A model generated the notes under the pieces. That model made no database searches. It was not told the origin of the DNA and saw only the letters and a program-made list of their open reading frames with translations. Position numbers and translations under genes: made by a program. Below are positions 17,972 through 27,836 of a DNA stretch of 64,000 bases, piece by piece (positions within the stretch are counted from its first letter, which is position 1; each line of letters starts with the position of its first letter). The stretch is taken from NCBI RefSeq assembly GCF_017565645.3, contig NZ_CP086136.1, positions 124,001 through 188,000 on the forward strand, written 5' to 3'. The DNA comes from Bradyrhizobium barranii subsp. barranii (GTDB lineage: Bacteria; Pseudomonadota; Alphaproteobacteria; Rhizobiales; Xanthobacteraceae).

Positions 17972-20900
17972 CTAAGGCAGCACGACCTCGATCGGCGCCT
18001 GGTCGTTCAGCCCGATGGGCGCGGCGGGATTGGGCGGAGTGGCGCCGCAGATCGGGTTGCCGCCGGCCCCAAGCGAACAGGCGCCTGCGTCGCGCGGAAT
18101 GATCGCGAGCCGGCCGTCGACATAGGTGATGTCGTAGTTCGCGGATGTCAGCCCCGAGGCGGCGATGCCGTAGATCCCGGGATTTCGCGTGCCCTGGGCC
18201 GAACCGCCGTAGACGAGCGTGCCGGACAGCGCGGACAGCCCCTCCCCGTTCACGAAGCCGGAATAGATCGCACTGCCGCCGGAGAACGGGACGCCGTCGT
18301 AATTTTCGTGACGCCGTTGACTGCAATGGTGAGCGGCGCCTTGTTGATGGTGAGTGAACCGTCGACATAGGTGATCACATAATTGGCCGAGGAGAGGCCC
18401 GACGCCGTCAGGCTGTAGCGGCCGGCATTCACCGCGCCCTGCGCCGTGCCGCCATAAAGAAGCGTGCCCGACAGCACGGATGCAGTCTCGCCATTCATGA
18501 AGCCGGAATAAGCGACGCTGCCGCCGGAGAAGGCGAGGCCGTCATAGGTCTTGGACGCGTTGGCGCTGATGGTGAGCGGCGCCCTGTCGATGGTGAGGTC
18601 GACCGCGACCGAGCCGACATAGACCGCGCCGCCCGAGCCGGTCGCGTTGATAACGTCGGGGCCGCTGAGATTGGAGCTGCCCGCGCCCAATGCGGTAGTG
18701 ACTGCGCTGCCCCAGCCGAGCGTGACGCGATTGGCGTTCACGCCGGTCATCGTCAATCCGCCGAGCGAGGCCAGCGTGCCATAGGTGGTGCTGGCCGAGC
18801 CCGCGACGTTGACATAGGCATCGTAGACGGTGTCGCCGAACGCGCGCAGCACCGGCATGCCGTTGTTGGCGCCGCTGACGGACTTGCCCCAGACGGCGGC
18901 AAAGTCATAGCCATTGTTGATAAAGGTGAAGGGATCGCGCAGCTGGGCCGTGGTGAGCATGCCGCCATCACAGATGCCGCCGCCGAAAGATGCGCCACAG
19001 GCGGCGCTCTGCCCCGATGTCTCCCTGTTCGCATAGCTTTGGACGACGTCGCCGCCATCCCAATTCATCCCCACGATCGCGCCGACATTGCTGGTTCCCG
19101 ACACGGTGCCCGCGAAGTAGCTTCGGCTCACATGGCTTTCCTGATTCACCCCCACCAGCCCGCCGACCTCGGAATTTCCTGAAACCGCTCCCGTGGCGTA
19201 GGAATCGAGCACCGAAACGGCTTCATTGCTGTGCCCGACCAGCCCGCCAATCGAACGCGTTCCGGACACATTGCCGGTCGCGTAAGACTGGCTTACCACG
19301 GCGCCGTACCAGCTGCCTCCCACCAGCCCGCCGACCGAATCGACACCGGACACGTTGCCGGTGGCGTAAGATCGCTCCACCCGACTGTACTGTTGGAACC
19401 CCACCAGTCCGCCGGCAGATGTGCCTGTGCCGCCAATTGCGCCGGTGCCCGAAACATTACCGGTGGCGTGACTGTCGGTGACGAGACCGATGTTGCTGTA
19501 TCCCAACAAGCCACCGACATTGATGCCGCCGGATACGGTACCCGTGGCATAAGAGTGGCTCACCGTACCGATGGCATAATCCCCGGGGCCCGGTCCCATC
19601 CACGTGCCGATATTGTACGCGATCAGCCCGCCAGCGCCGTCCCAGCTAGCGGAAACGTTGCCGGTCGCATACGAGTTGGAGACGAACGAGGCGACGACGC
19701 GCCCTCCCAGCCCGCCGGCGGCGCCATAGCCCGCAACCGTGCCGGTGGCATATGAGTTGCTGATCGTAGTGATATAGGCGTCGCCGACCAGCCCGCCGAC
19801 CATGGCGCCGCTGCCGGTCACATTGCCGGTGTTGTAAACGTTGCTGATGGTGTTGTAAGCGACGCTGCTCGTGCCGCCGTAGACCCAGAGGCCGCTCGAC
19901 CCCACCAGCCCGCCGACGGCATTGTTGCCCGTCACGCTGCCGCCTTCCAATCCGACATTGCGGATGGTCCCGCCATCGATTTAGCCGAACAGGCCGATGT
20001 TATCGCTGGACGGCCGGTTGATGGTCAGGTTGCTGATGCGGTGACCGAGCCCGTCGAAAATGCCGGAAAAATATTTGCTGATATCGCCGATGCCGCCGAT
20101 CGGTGTGAAGCCGGCGCCACCATTCCAACCCGCCGTCGCGCTGGCATCGATGTTCGCGCCCAACACATAGTTGCCGGACCGGTTGATGTTGATGTTCTGC
20201 AGGGCATCCACATCGGTGATCACTGCATAGGTGATGGCGGCGTCAGTTCCTTTCTGGGTCTGGAACAGGCTGCCCGCCGCCAGGTTGACCGGCGCGTTGA
20301 TGGTGTAGCCACCGGTGGCCGTGGTCTGTGCGTATTGCAGGACCAGGCCGTCACTGCTCGTCGTGCCGGTCGACGTCAGCGGCGCATTGATGACGATGTT
20401 GTTGTCGGCCCGCAGCGTCAGGATATGCGAGCCCCAGGTGACGGCGGAGTTGACCGTGACGTTGCCTTCATCGGTGCCGCTGCCCGACGTCGTCACCGTC
20501 ACGTCGCCGCTCGCAAGCGCCGTCTGCAAGACGCCAGCGTAGTTCGCGTCGATGGTGATGTTGACGGGATCGATCAGCCAATGCCCGCCGAGCGTATCGA
20601 CCTTCAGATCGGCAGCGAGATTGACCTTGGCGGCGGAGGTTTCGACCGAGCGCGCCCGCAGCGTGCCGCCGGCATTGACCTCGCCGTGCTTGGCATCGCC
20701 GAGCAGCAGGATGCGGCCGTTTTTGCTGCCGATGCTCGCGGCCTGCACCACGCCGGTGTTGTTGACGACGCCCTTCATGGCGTCGCTCGCGCCCTTGGCG
20801 GTGAGGATGGCGAGCCCACCATCGGCGCGGATCAATCCCTTGTTCTCGACCAGGGTCTTGACGGTAGAGGCCTTGACCTCGACCGAGAGCAGGCCGTCGC

Positions 20901-21483
20901 CGTTGAAGTCGAGCAGCACGTCGGTGCCCGCGGCGAGCGCCGTGCTGCCGGTGATGGTGCCGGAATTGCTGACGCTCGGCGAGATCAGCGCCACCACCTT
21001 GCCGGAGATGCTGCCCTCGTTGGTGATCGCGCCGCCGCTGCCGGTGAAGTTGTAGCGACCGGCCAGAAAATCAGCGTTGCTGATGCCGAGCGTCGAGGCG
21101 ACGAAGCCGCCGGTCTGCACGCTGCCGGTCTTGCCGATGGCGATGCCGTTCGGATTGATCAGGAACACTTGTCCATTGGCGCTGAGGCTGCCGAGGATTC
21201 TTGACGGGTCCTGGCCGACGACGCGGTTCAGCGCGACCGAGGATGCGCCGGGCTGGTTGAAGGTCACGGAGCTGCCGGCGCCGATCGAAAAACTCTGCCA
21301 GTTGGCGATCATCCGGTCGCTCGACTGGTTGATCGTCATGGCGTTGCCGGACTGACTGATCGTGGCCTGTCCCGACACGACCTGGCCGCCGGTCGGCAAC
21401 GTCTGCGCCAGCGCCGGCGGCGTCAGCATCGTGGTCGCGGACAGCGCGATTGCGAGTCGCATCCGCGGCAGGGTCGATGTCAT
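17972..21483 (-). pseudogene. TpsA-type filamentous hemagglutinin-like exoprotein, disrupted twice
   Basis: If repaired this would encode about 1,170 aa. Order: signal peptide ending PALA; TPS secretion domain (MTINQSSDRMIANWQSF, and LINPNGIAIGKTGSVQTGG with the NPNG signature); carbohydrate-dependent hemagglutination-like middle; about ten GLUG repeats (SYATGNVSG, VGGLVG) between about 19020 and 19950; then two MBG-type repeats. Lesion 1 is a TAA at 19981-19983 inside GLFG-stop-IDGG, where Tyr is expected. Lesion 2 is a single-base loss at 18301-18302: restoring one A (plus strand) gives KIYDGVPFSGGS and reads to the stop at 17972. The start at 21483 has GAGGGGG upstream. Either a recent pseudogene or sequence error; no other lesion was seen. 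Confidence 0.85.
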
Positions 21484-21502
21484 CGCGTGCCCCCTCGAAA
21501 CA

Positions 21503-23239
21503 TCAGAAGCGAATGCCGGCTTGCAGCCAGAACTGATCGTTGGCCTTGACGCCATCGGCATTGGCGCCGGTGATGATGGAACGGCCGGGATTGTCGCCCA
21601 GCGTATGGGCCCAGCTCGCCGAGACGTTCAGCCACTCGCGCGTCCAGCGCGTGGCGAGGCCGGCGCTGGCGAGCCCGTAATCGTTGCAGCCGCAGACAGT
21701 GACCGGCGCGATGCCGTTCGGCGACACGTTGATCTTGACGTAGCCGCCGTCCAGGAAGCTCGCGAGTTGCAGGCTGCCGAAGCGCACAGGCACCGGCGCG
21801 TTGTAGCGAAGCTCCAGCGTGCCGAGCACGCCCATATCGCCGCGCGCCTCGCCGACGGGATAGCCGCGCACGCCGAACGGGCCGCCCAGCGCAAAATCTT
21901 CCGAGGAATCGAGATTCTTGTCGGCCCATTGCCCGTAGAGGCGACCGAACAGTGCGAAGTCGCCGGGCAAGGCCTGAAGCCGTGCAACCGAGGCATTGAT
22001 CCGATTGAACGGCCCTTGCGTCCGGAGCCCAGCCTGGTCCACCGCGAGCGCGCTCGCTACGCGCGCGAGATCGAGGTCGCCAAAAGTCCAGCTCACCGAC
22101 CAGTTGGTGATGCCGCCGCCGAACAGCGCGTCGCGCCGGTCGCCGTTGAGGCTGAGCGTGCCGGAGGTCGAGCGCTTGTCCTGAAGCGTTCCGACGATGC
22201 TGTCGTCGACCAGCGCCTTCCAGGTCACGGTGCCGCCAAGCTGGAGGTTGAAATCGCGCGAGCGGATCAAGCTGTAGTCGACGCCGCCATTGGCGAAATG
22301 GGCAAAACCGGTGAGACCGAGGGCGCGGCCGATGGCGTCGATATTGTGGTAGTCGAGATAGCCGTAGCTCGCATTGGCAATGAAGCCGCTGGCGCCGAGC
22401 GGCACGCTCGTCACCAGCGAGCCGTACTCCTGCCCTTGCGACACCGTGCCGGAGAGCCGCGTCAGGTCGCCGTAGCCGGACACGTCGGTGAGCGAGATGA
22501 GCCCGTTGCCCTGCGCCTTGCCCACGTTGGAGCTGCCGTAATTATCGGCCCAGATACCGCCCCCGAGAATGGGCGCCTGCGCGACGCCGACGACGAGCTT
22601 GCTGGTGTTCGGCGCATCGCCCGGCGCGAGCTTGGCATGCACCGACACGCCCGGCAGGTCGTTCATCCGCAACAGCGCGTCTTCCAGATCCTGCCGCGTC
22701 ACGCCGTCCGGCTTGAGACGACCCTCGATGATCGCGCGCAACAGGTCCTCACGCACGCGCACGCCCTTGGCGCGATCGAGCGTGATGGTCTTGAGCGCGC
22801 CCTCGGCGATCTCGATCGTGACGATGCCGTTGGTGATATCCTGAGGCGGCAGCAGCGCGCGCGCCAGCAACCGGCCGCGGCCCTGGAGCACGGCCGTCAC
22901 CTGATCGGCCAGCGCATAGAGCCCTTTGATGCCGAGCCGCTTGCCGCGCACCGAGGCAACGAGTTGCTCGCGCTCGGCCTGTGGCAGCAGCTCCACCTTG
23001 CCGGTGAAGCGAACGCCCTTCACGATGATGCGCTCGCCCCGGTCGGGGATGGCGGCGGGCGCCTGCTGCGGTCGAATCTCGCCAGGGGACGGCAGCCCTT
23101 CCTGCCGCTGCATCTCCTGCTGCCGCTGCATCTCGCGGAGCAGCGATCCGGCATCCTGCGCGACGGCCGGGACTGCGGTAACTGCTATCACTAGCCCCAC
23201 CACAACAGCCCTGCTCTGCACCGCGCCAACCACTTTCAT
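21503..23239 (-). CDS. TpsB outer-membrane transporter, ShlB/FhaC/HecB family
   Basis: Intact 578-aa two-partner-secretion pore. Signal peptide ends near VPAVAQ, residues 22-28. A Gln/Arg-rich linker follows, then POTRA domains (RIIVKGVRFTG onward, residues 70-225), then a 16-strand barrel. The barrel includes the lid-loop signature GPFGVRGYPVGEARGD and ends with the outer-membrane Phe (QAGIRF). By family knowledge it exports the TpsA partner encoded 19 bp downstream. That partner is broken here, so the transporter may lack its substrate or serve another. Confidence 0.93.
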   Translation of the reverse strand: MKVVGAVQSRAVVVGLVIAVTAVPAVAQDAGSLLREMQRQQEMQRQEGLPSPGEIRPQQAPAAIPDRGERIIVKGVRFTGKVELLPQAEREQLVASVRGKRLGIKGLYALADQVTAVLQGRGRLLARALLPPQDITNGIVTIEIAEGALKTITLDRAKGVRVREDLLRAIIEGRLKPDGVTRQDLEDALLRMNDLPGVSVHAKLAPGDAPNTSKLVVGVAQAPILGGGIWADNYGSSNVGKAQGNGLISLTDVSGYGDLTRLSGTVSQGQEYGSLVTSVPLGASGFIANASYGYLDYHNIDAIGRALGLTGFAHFANGGVDYSLIRSRDFNLQLGGTVTWKALVDDSIVGTLQDKRSTSGTLSLNGDRRDALFGGGITNWSVSWTFGDLDLARVASALAVDQAGLRTQGPFNRINASVARLQALPGDFALFGRLYGQWADKNLDSSEDFALGGPFGVRGYPVGEARGDMGVLGTLELRYNAPVPVRFGSLQLASFLDGGYVKINVSPNGIAPVTVCGCNDYGLASAGLATRWTREWLNVSASWAHTLGDNPGRSIITGANADGVKANDQFWLQAGIRF

Positions 23240-23512
23240 CCTACGGGCCCGACCTTCGGGCGATAGGTAACGACATCAGCGAAAGCGCAGGACGGCGCGT
23301 CGATCCAAGCGCCACTTGCGTTCCTGCGCGTCTTTAGCGGACTCCGACAAGGCGCGATGTGCCGGACGTCTCAAATGGGGAAATTTTTCGCGTTGCCTTG
23401 CCGGCTAGTGCGAGATCACGACATCCCGCGCGCATGCACGGAGATGGCCGGCGTACATTGGCAATTGCGTGGATCGATTCCGCTTCTCAGCGGGCGACGA
23501 GGACAGGCGACG

Positions 23513-23974
23513 TTACGCCGCGGTTGCCGGCGGCAGCGCCAGCACCGAATAGATCGCCTGGGCATCGCGCGAGGCGCGGAGCTTCTTGGCGATATCCTGG
23601 TCGCGCAGGAGGCGGGCGATGCGGGCGAGCGCCTTGAGGTGATCGGCGCCGGCGCCTTCGGGCGCGAGCAGCAGGAAGACGAGATCGACCGGCTGGCCGT
23701 CCATCGCCTCGAAATCGATCGGGCGATCGAGGCGCGCGAACAGGCCAAAGATCTTTTCCAGCTTGGGCAGCTTGCCGTGCGGAATGGCGACGCCGTAGCC
23801 GACCGCAGTGGTGCCGAGCTTCTCACGCTGCAGCAGCACCTCGAACACGGAGCGTTCGTTCTGCCCGGTCAGCTCGGCGGCCTTGGCCGCGAGCTCCTGC
23901 AGCGCCTGCTTCTTGCTGTTGACCTTCAATGCCGGGAGAATCGCCTCGGGTGCGACCAGATCGGTAATCGGCAT
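23513..23974 (-). CDS. ptsN: Nitrogen-PTS enzyme IIA (PtsN/EIIA-Ntr)
   Basis: Cytoplasmic regulatory phosphocarrier, 153 aa, PTS EIIA type 2. The phospho-acceptor His sits in GYGVAIPHGKLP near residue 67. LKARIARLLRD-type and DLVFLLLAPEGAGADHLKALA elements are present. It is phosphorylated by PtsP-NPr and regulates potassium, phosphate or nitrogen functions by protein contact in rhizobia (family knowledge). It lies in the conserved order rpoN-hpf-ptsN, 220 bp after hpf with a hairpin between. Confidence 0.95.
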   Translation of the reverse strand: MPITDLVAPEAILPALKVNSKKQALQELAAKAAELTGQNERSVFEVLLQREKLGTTAVGYGVAIPHGKLPKLEKIFGLFARLDRPIDFEAMDGQPVDLVFLLLAPEGAGADHLKALARIARLLRDQDIAKKLRASRDAQAIYSVLALPPATAA

Positions 23975-24155
23975 GGAGGGTTTCCGAGGTGAATTAAACC
24001 GTCAGGTTCCGAATTGGCCAGCTTGGTCAAACCATGCCTGGCCGGCATCAAGAAGGTGAAGCAGGAGGGGACTTAGCCCCGATCCTGATGTGGGGCGCTT
24101 CTACTCCAACGCAATCCCGGTGCCAACTGCTGCGTGCGGCTTTGCCCCGCTCATT

Positions 24156-24199
24156 GTTAAGGGCTGCGGTTGGTACGGGGGCCGGTTCCAGCCCTTAAC
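24156..24199 (-). terminator. Hairpin overlapping the hpf stop codon
   Basis: GTTAAGGGCTG (24156-24166) and CAGCCCTTAAC (24189-24199) are perfect 11-bp complements. The hpf TAA stop (24195-24197) lies in the stem. No U-tract follows, so it may be a processing or attenuation site rather than a strong terminator between hpf and ptsN. Confidence 0.5.
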
Positions 24200-24794
24200 C
24201 GTCCGGTTTGGCCCCCGGCGGGTCGATCCAGCCGACATTGCCGTCTGCCCGGCGGTAAATGATGTTCACCCGGCCGCTGGAGCCGTGCTGGAATACCAGG
24301 CAGGGCGCTCCGCTGAGGTCCAGCTCCATCACGGCCTCGCTCACCGACAGCTGCTTCAGCGAGGTGGTGGCCTCGGCGATGATGACGGGACTGTAGCCGG
24401 TGACCTCGTCCTCGTCCTCACCCTCGCCCGGCGCCTCCAGCACGTAGCTCGTGGCGTCCATGGCAGCCAGCGCCGCGGAGGCGACATGGGCCTTGCGGGC
24501 CGAGCGGTCCTTGAGCCGGCTCTTGTAGCGCTTGAGCCGCTTCTCGATCATCAGGAGCGCCTGGTCGGCGCTGGCATAGGCATCCGGCGCGTTCGAATCG
24601 GCCTCCAGCGTAATTCCCGTATCAAGATGCAGGGCACAGTCGGTGCGGAAGCCGAAGCCATCCTTGCTCAGGGTGATGTGGCCGGAATAGTTCCCGTCGA
24701 AATATTTACGCAGGACCTCGTCGGTCCGATCGGTCACGCGGCCGCGCAGGGCGTCGCCGACGCTGACGCTCTTTCCCGAGATTCTGAGGGTCAT
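24195..24794 (-). CDS. hpf: Ribosome hibernation promoting factor, long form
   Basis: Binds the 30S decoding region and dimerises ribosomes in stationary phase. The protein is 199 aa. The N-terminal S30AE domain spans MTLRISGKSVSVGDALR to about residue 105, with KYFDGNYSGHITLSKDGFGF. An acidic linker (EGEDEDEV) follows. The C-terminal dimerisation domain includes SPVIIAEATTSLKQLSVSEAVMELDLSG and the INIIYRR-like NIIYRRADGNVGWIDP. Two domains identify the long HPF type. Located directly behind rpoN. Confidence 0.95.
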   Translation of the reverse strand: MTLRISGKSVSVGDALRGRVTDRTDEVLRKYFDGNYSGHITLSKDGFGFRTDCALHLDTGITLEADSNAPDAYASADQALLMIEKRLKRYKSRLKDRSARKAHVASAALAAMDATSYVLEAPGEGEDEDEVTGYSPVIIAEATTSLKQLSVSEAVMELDLSGAPCLVFQHGSSGRVNIIYRRADGNVGWIDPPGAKPDG

Positions 24795-24878
24795 GTGATG
24801 CCTCGCTTGGTTTTAAGTGCCCAGCTTGGATCGGTCTCGATGGGGGATCGAGAGTAGCGCGATTTCGCGCCAGCGCAA

Positions 24879-26492
24879 TCAGGCCGGCTCGGTGTTGCGG
24901 GAGCGATCGGGCATTGCGGTGGAGAGGACGTTACCAAGAGCGCTCTGCTTGTCACGGCGGCGTTGCACCGAAGAGGGAATGCGCATGGCTTCGCGGTACT
25001 TCGCGACCGTGCGGCGGGCAATATCAATTCCCGAGGCGCGTAAGCGTTCCACGATAGTGTCATCCGACAGGATCGCCGACGGCGCTTCCGAATCGATCAG
25101 CTGCTTGATGTGGTGGCGCACGGCCTCGGCGGAATGCGCCTCGCCGCCGTCGGCGGAGGCGATCGAGGCCGTGAAGAAATATTTCAATTCGAATGTGCCG
25201 CGATTTGTCGCCATGTACTTGTTGGCGGTGACGCGCGACACCGTGGATTCATGCATCTGGATGGCGTCGGCAACGGCCTTCAGATTCAGCGGCCGCAGAT
25301 GCGCCACGCCGTGGGTGAAGAAGCCGTCCTGCTGGCGCACGATCTCCGTCGCAACTTTCAGGATGGTGCGGGCGCGCTGATCGAGCGCGCGCACCAGCCA
25401 GGTCGCGTTCTGGAGCGCGTCGGTGAAATAGGACTTGTCGCCGTCCTTGCCGATCTTCTTCGACAGCTGGGAATAATAGGTCTGGTTGACCAGCACGCGC
25501 GGCAAGGTGTCGCTGTTGAGCTCGACATGCCAGCCGCCATCCGGGCCCGGGCGGACATAGACGTCGGGCACCATGGTCTGCAGCCGCGCCGAGCCGAACT
25601 TCATGCCGGGCTTGGGATTGAGGCGGCGGATCTCGCCGATCATGTCGGCGATGTCCTCGTCGTCGACGCCGCAGAGCTTGCGCAGCGAAGCGATGTCGCG
25701 CTTCGCGAGCAGATCGAGGTGCTCGACGAGGGCCTGCATCGCCGGATCGTAGCGGTCGAGCTCGCGGAGCTGGATCGCCAGGCATTCGCTCAAATTGCGC
25801 GCACAGACGCCGGGCGGATCGAATTTTTGCAGCACGGCAAGGACGTCCTCGACGTCGGCTTGCGATGCGCCAAGGCGCTCGGCGGCCTGGCCGAGATCCG
25901 GCGGCAGATAGCCGGCCTCGTCGACGAGGTCGATCAGGTACTGGCCGATCATGCGCTGCGCCGGGCCGGTGAAGGCGACCGAGAGCTGCTCGGCAAGATG
26001 GTCGCCGAGCGTGATCTCCGCGGCAACGAAGGCTTCGAGATTGTAGTCCTCGTCGCCGGAGGCACCGCCGCCCCATTCGGTATAGGTGGTCGGCGCCGCA
26101 TCCTGGGCGTTGCGCGCGGCGGCCTCGGCCGGTTCCTCGGAGAAGACGTTGTCCAGGCCCGTGTCCAGGGTCTGCTCGATCTCGGCGCGGGTGCCGAGAT
26201 CCTTGCTCATCCATTCTTCCTGGCCCGGCTCGAACGCCTCGCCCGGACCGCCGCCCGGCTCGTCGTTGTGGCCACCGTCGGAATCGCTGAACTGGCTGGT
26301 CTCGGCCGGGGCTTCACCGGCGGGCGGCTCGTCGTTGGCCCGCTCCAGCAGGGGGTTCCGCTCGAGTTCCTCTTCCACGAAGGTCGTGAGATCGAGATTG
26401 GACAATTGCAGCAGCTTGATCGCCTGCATCAGCTGCGGCGTCATGACCAGCGACTGCGATTGCCGGAACTCTAATCTCTGCGTGAGCGCCAT
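24879..26492 (-). CDS. rpoN: RNA polymerase sigma-54 factor
   Basis: Alternative sigma factor for -24/-12 promoters (nitrogen, carbon and motility genes), 537 aa. Region I is Gln/Leu-rich (LEFRQSQSLVMTPQLMQAIKLLQ), region II is acidic (about 55-150), then the core-binding domain. The C-terminal HTH contains VADAIQMHESTVSRV, and the RpoN box ARRTVAKYRE sits at residues 492-501. Bradyrhizobium strains often have two rpoN genes; this copy sits in the standard lpt-rpoN-hpf-ptsN locus. It starts 86 bp upstream of hpf and 90 bp downstream of lptB. Confidence 0.96.
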   Translation of the reverse strand: MALTQRLEFRQSQSLVMTPQLMQAIKLLQLSNLDLTTFVEEELERNPLLERANDEPPAGEAPAETSQFSDSDGGHNDEPGGGPGEAFEPGQEEWMSKDLGTRAEIEQTLDTGLDNVFSEEPAEAAARNAQDAAPTTYTEWGGGASGDEDYNLEAFVAAEITLGDHLAEQLSVAFTGPAQRMIGQYLIDLVDEAGYLPPDLGQAAERLGASQADVEDVLAVLQKFDPPGVCARNLSECLAIQLRELDRYDPAMQALVEHLDLLAKRDIASLRKLCGVDDEDIADMIGEIRRLNPKPGMKFGSARLQTMVPDVYVRPGPDGGWHVELNSDTLPRVLVNQTYYSQLSKKIGKDGDKSYFTDALQNATWLVRALDQRARTILKVATEIVRQQDGFFTHGVAHLRPLNLKAVADAIQMHESTVSRVTANKYMATNRGTFELKYFFTASIASADGGEAHSAEAVRHHIKQLIDSEAPSAILSDDTIVERLRASGIDIARRTVAKYREAMRIPSSVQRRRDKQSALGNVLSTAMPDRSRNTEPA

Positions 26493-26582
26493 GAAGCAAG
26501 AACCGATCCCAAAAGTTGGTCCGATTTTTGCTTATCCTAGTCTTGGCACGATGTACACGGCTTGACGAACGGGAAAAAAGGG

Positions 26583-27590
26583 CTAGAGGCGGAATTCCTC
26601 GCCAAGGTAAAGCCGGCGAACGTCGGGATCGGCGACGATCTCATCCGGGCTACCCTCGGTCAAGATTTCACCGGCATAGACGATATAGGCGCGATCGGTC
26701 AGGCCGAGCGTCTCGCGCACATTGTGGTCGGTGATCAGCACACCGATGCCGCGGTTGGTGAGATGGCGGACGAGGTCCTGAATGTCGCCGACCGCGATCG
26801 GATCGATGCCCGCGAAAGGCTCGTCGAGCAGCATGTAGTTCGGACGCGTCGCCAGCGCGCGCGCGATCTCGACGCGGCGGCGCTCGCCGCCCGACAGCGC
26901 GATCGACGGCGATTTCCGCAAGCGCGTGATGTTGAATTCGTCGAGCAGCGAGTCGAGCTGCTGCTCGCGCTTCTTGCGCGAGGGCTCGACCACTTCGAGC
27001 ACGGCGCGGATGTTCTGCTCGACGGTGAGGCCGCGAAAGATCGAGGCTTCCTGCGGCAGATAGCCGATGCCGAGCCGCGCGCGCTGATACATCGGCAGCT
27101 TGGTGACGTCGTGGCCGTCGAGCTCGATCGCGCCGCGATCGGGCTTGATCAGGCCGGTGATCATGTAGAACACGGTGGTCTTGCCGGCGCCGTTCGGGCC
27201 GAGCAGGCCGACCGCTTCGCCGCGGCGCACATAGATGCTGACGCCGCGCACCACCTGGCGGCTGCCGAAACTCTTTTCCACGCTATGCACAGCCAGGAAA
27301 CCCGGCCGCTTCAGAAGCTGCGGTCCGCCGGCGCCGTTGGGCCTGCTGGCGGCCCTCACGGGATGCACCGCCTGGGCACGCGGCGGCTCGGTCTGGTAGT
27401 CGGCTTGGTAGTCGGCCTGGAAATGGTCGGGCGCGCGCATCTGGTCGCGGGCGATCGGCGATGCATCCCGCACCGGGCTGGGCACGAGACCGCCGACGCT
27501 GTCACCGAGGGCGGTGATGTCCTGGCGCGCAAATCCTGGCCGGCCGCGCTTGGCGGGGCGCCGACGGAACATGCTGAAGAGATCGACCAT
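26583..27590 (-). CDS. lptB: LPS export ABC transporter ATPase with N-terminal extension
   Basis: Cytoplasmic ATPase of the LptB2FGC complex that drives LPS transport to the outer membrane. The 240-aa core begins at [18 protein letters not shown]: Walker [10 protein letters not shown] about residue 130, signature [15 protein letters not shown], Walker [12 protein letters not shown], switch [10 protein letters not shown]. An unusual leader of about 95 residues, rich in Pro, Arg and Gln, precedes it, with no predicted fold. An internal start at the core is possible but no strong ribosome site was noted there. Gene order lptC-lptA-lptB-rpoN is conserved. Confidence 0.92.
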   Translation of the reverse strand: MVDLFSMFRRRPAKRGRPGFARQDITALGDSVGGLVPSPVRDASPIARDQMRAPDHFQADYQADYQTEPPRAQAVHPVRAASRPNGAGGPQLLKRPGFLAVHSVEKSFGSRQVVRGVSIYVRRGEAVGLLGPNGAGKTTVFYMITGLIKPDRGAIELDGHDVTKLPMYQRARLGIGYLPQEASIFRGLTVEQNIRAVLEVVEPSRKKREQQLDSLLDEFNITRLRKSPSIALSGGERRRVEIARALATRPNYMLLDEPFAGIDPIAVGDIQDLVRHLTNRGIGVLITDHNVRETLGLTDRAYIVYAGEILTEGSPDEIVADPDVRRLYLGEEFRL

Positions 27591-27836
27591 CCCGCCTTCT
27601 AGCCTTTCACGACAATCCTGCGCGATGATCCGCGCCTGATCCCGCGATCTGCCGCACCGGCCTTGCGATTCGCCAGCACAGCATGAGTGAAGGGATGTCT
27701 CATGCCCAGTGAAACACGCCCGAAAAGCGGCGAAACCCGCTTGGAAAGCCCTTCGCGCTAGATACAGCCTCGCCGGGCAAGCTTCAACCTCGGATCGGGA
27801 GAATCTGGCCCAAGCGCTTGAAGTTACTTCAGGAAT

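Noticed and set aside
19020..19950. Regularly repeated sequence suspected as a CRISPR array
   Set aside because: Repeats are in-frame GLUG protein repeats with variable sequence and no fixed spacer; no cas genes are nearby. No CRISPR array was seen in the window.
19981..19983. In-frame TAA in tpsA as programmed readthrough or a recoded codon
   Set aside because: TAA is not a usual readthrough or selenocysteine codon, and a second, independent frameshift lies downstream, which favours decay or error.
21362..23194. 610-codon plus-strand frame opposite tpsB
   Set aside because: Shadow of an intact outer-membrane transporter gene.
26549..26570. TTGGCACGATGTACAC as a sigma-54 promoter near rpoN
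   Set aside because: TGGCAC is followed at the right spacing by ACAC, not TTGC, and it points away from rpoN.
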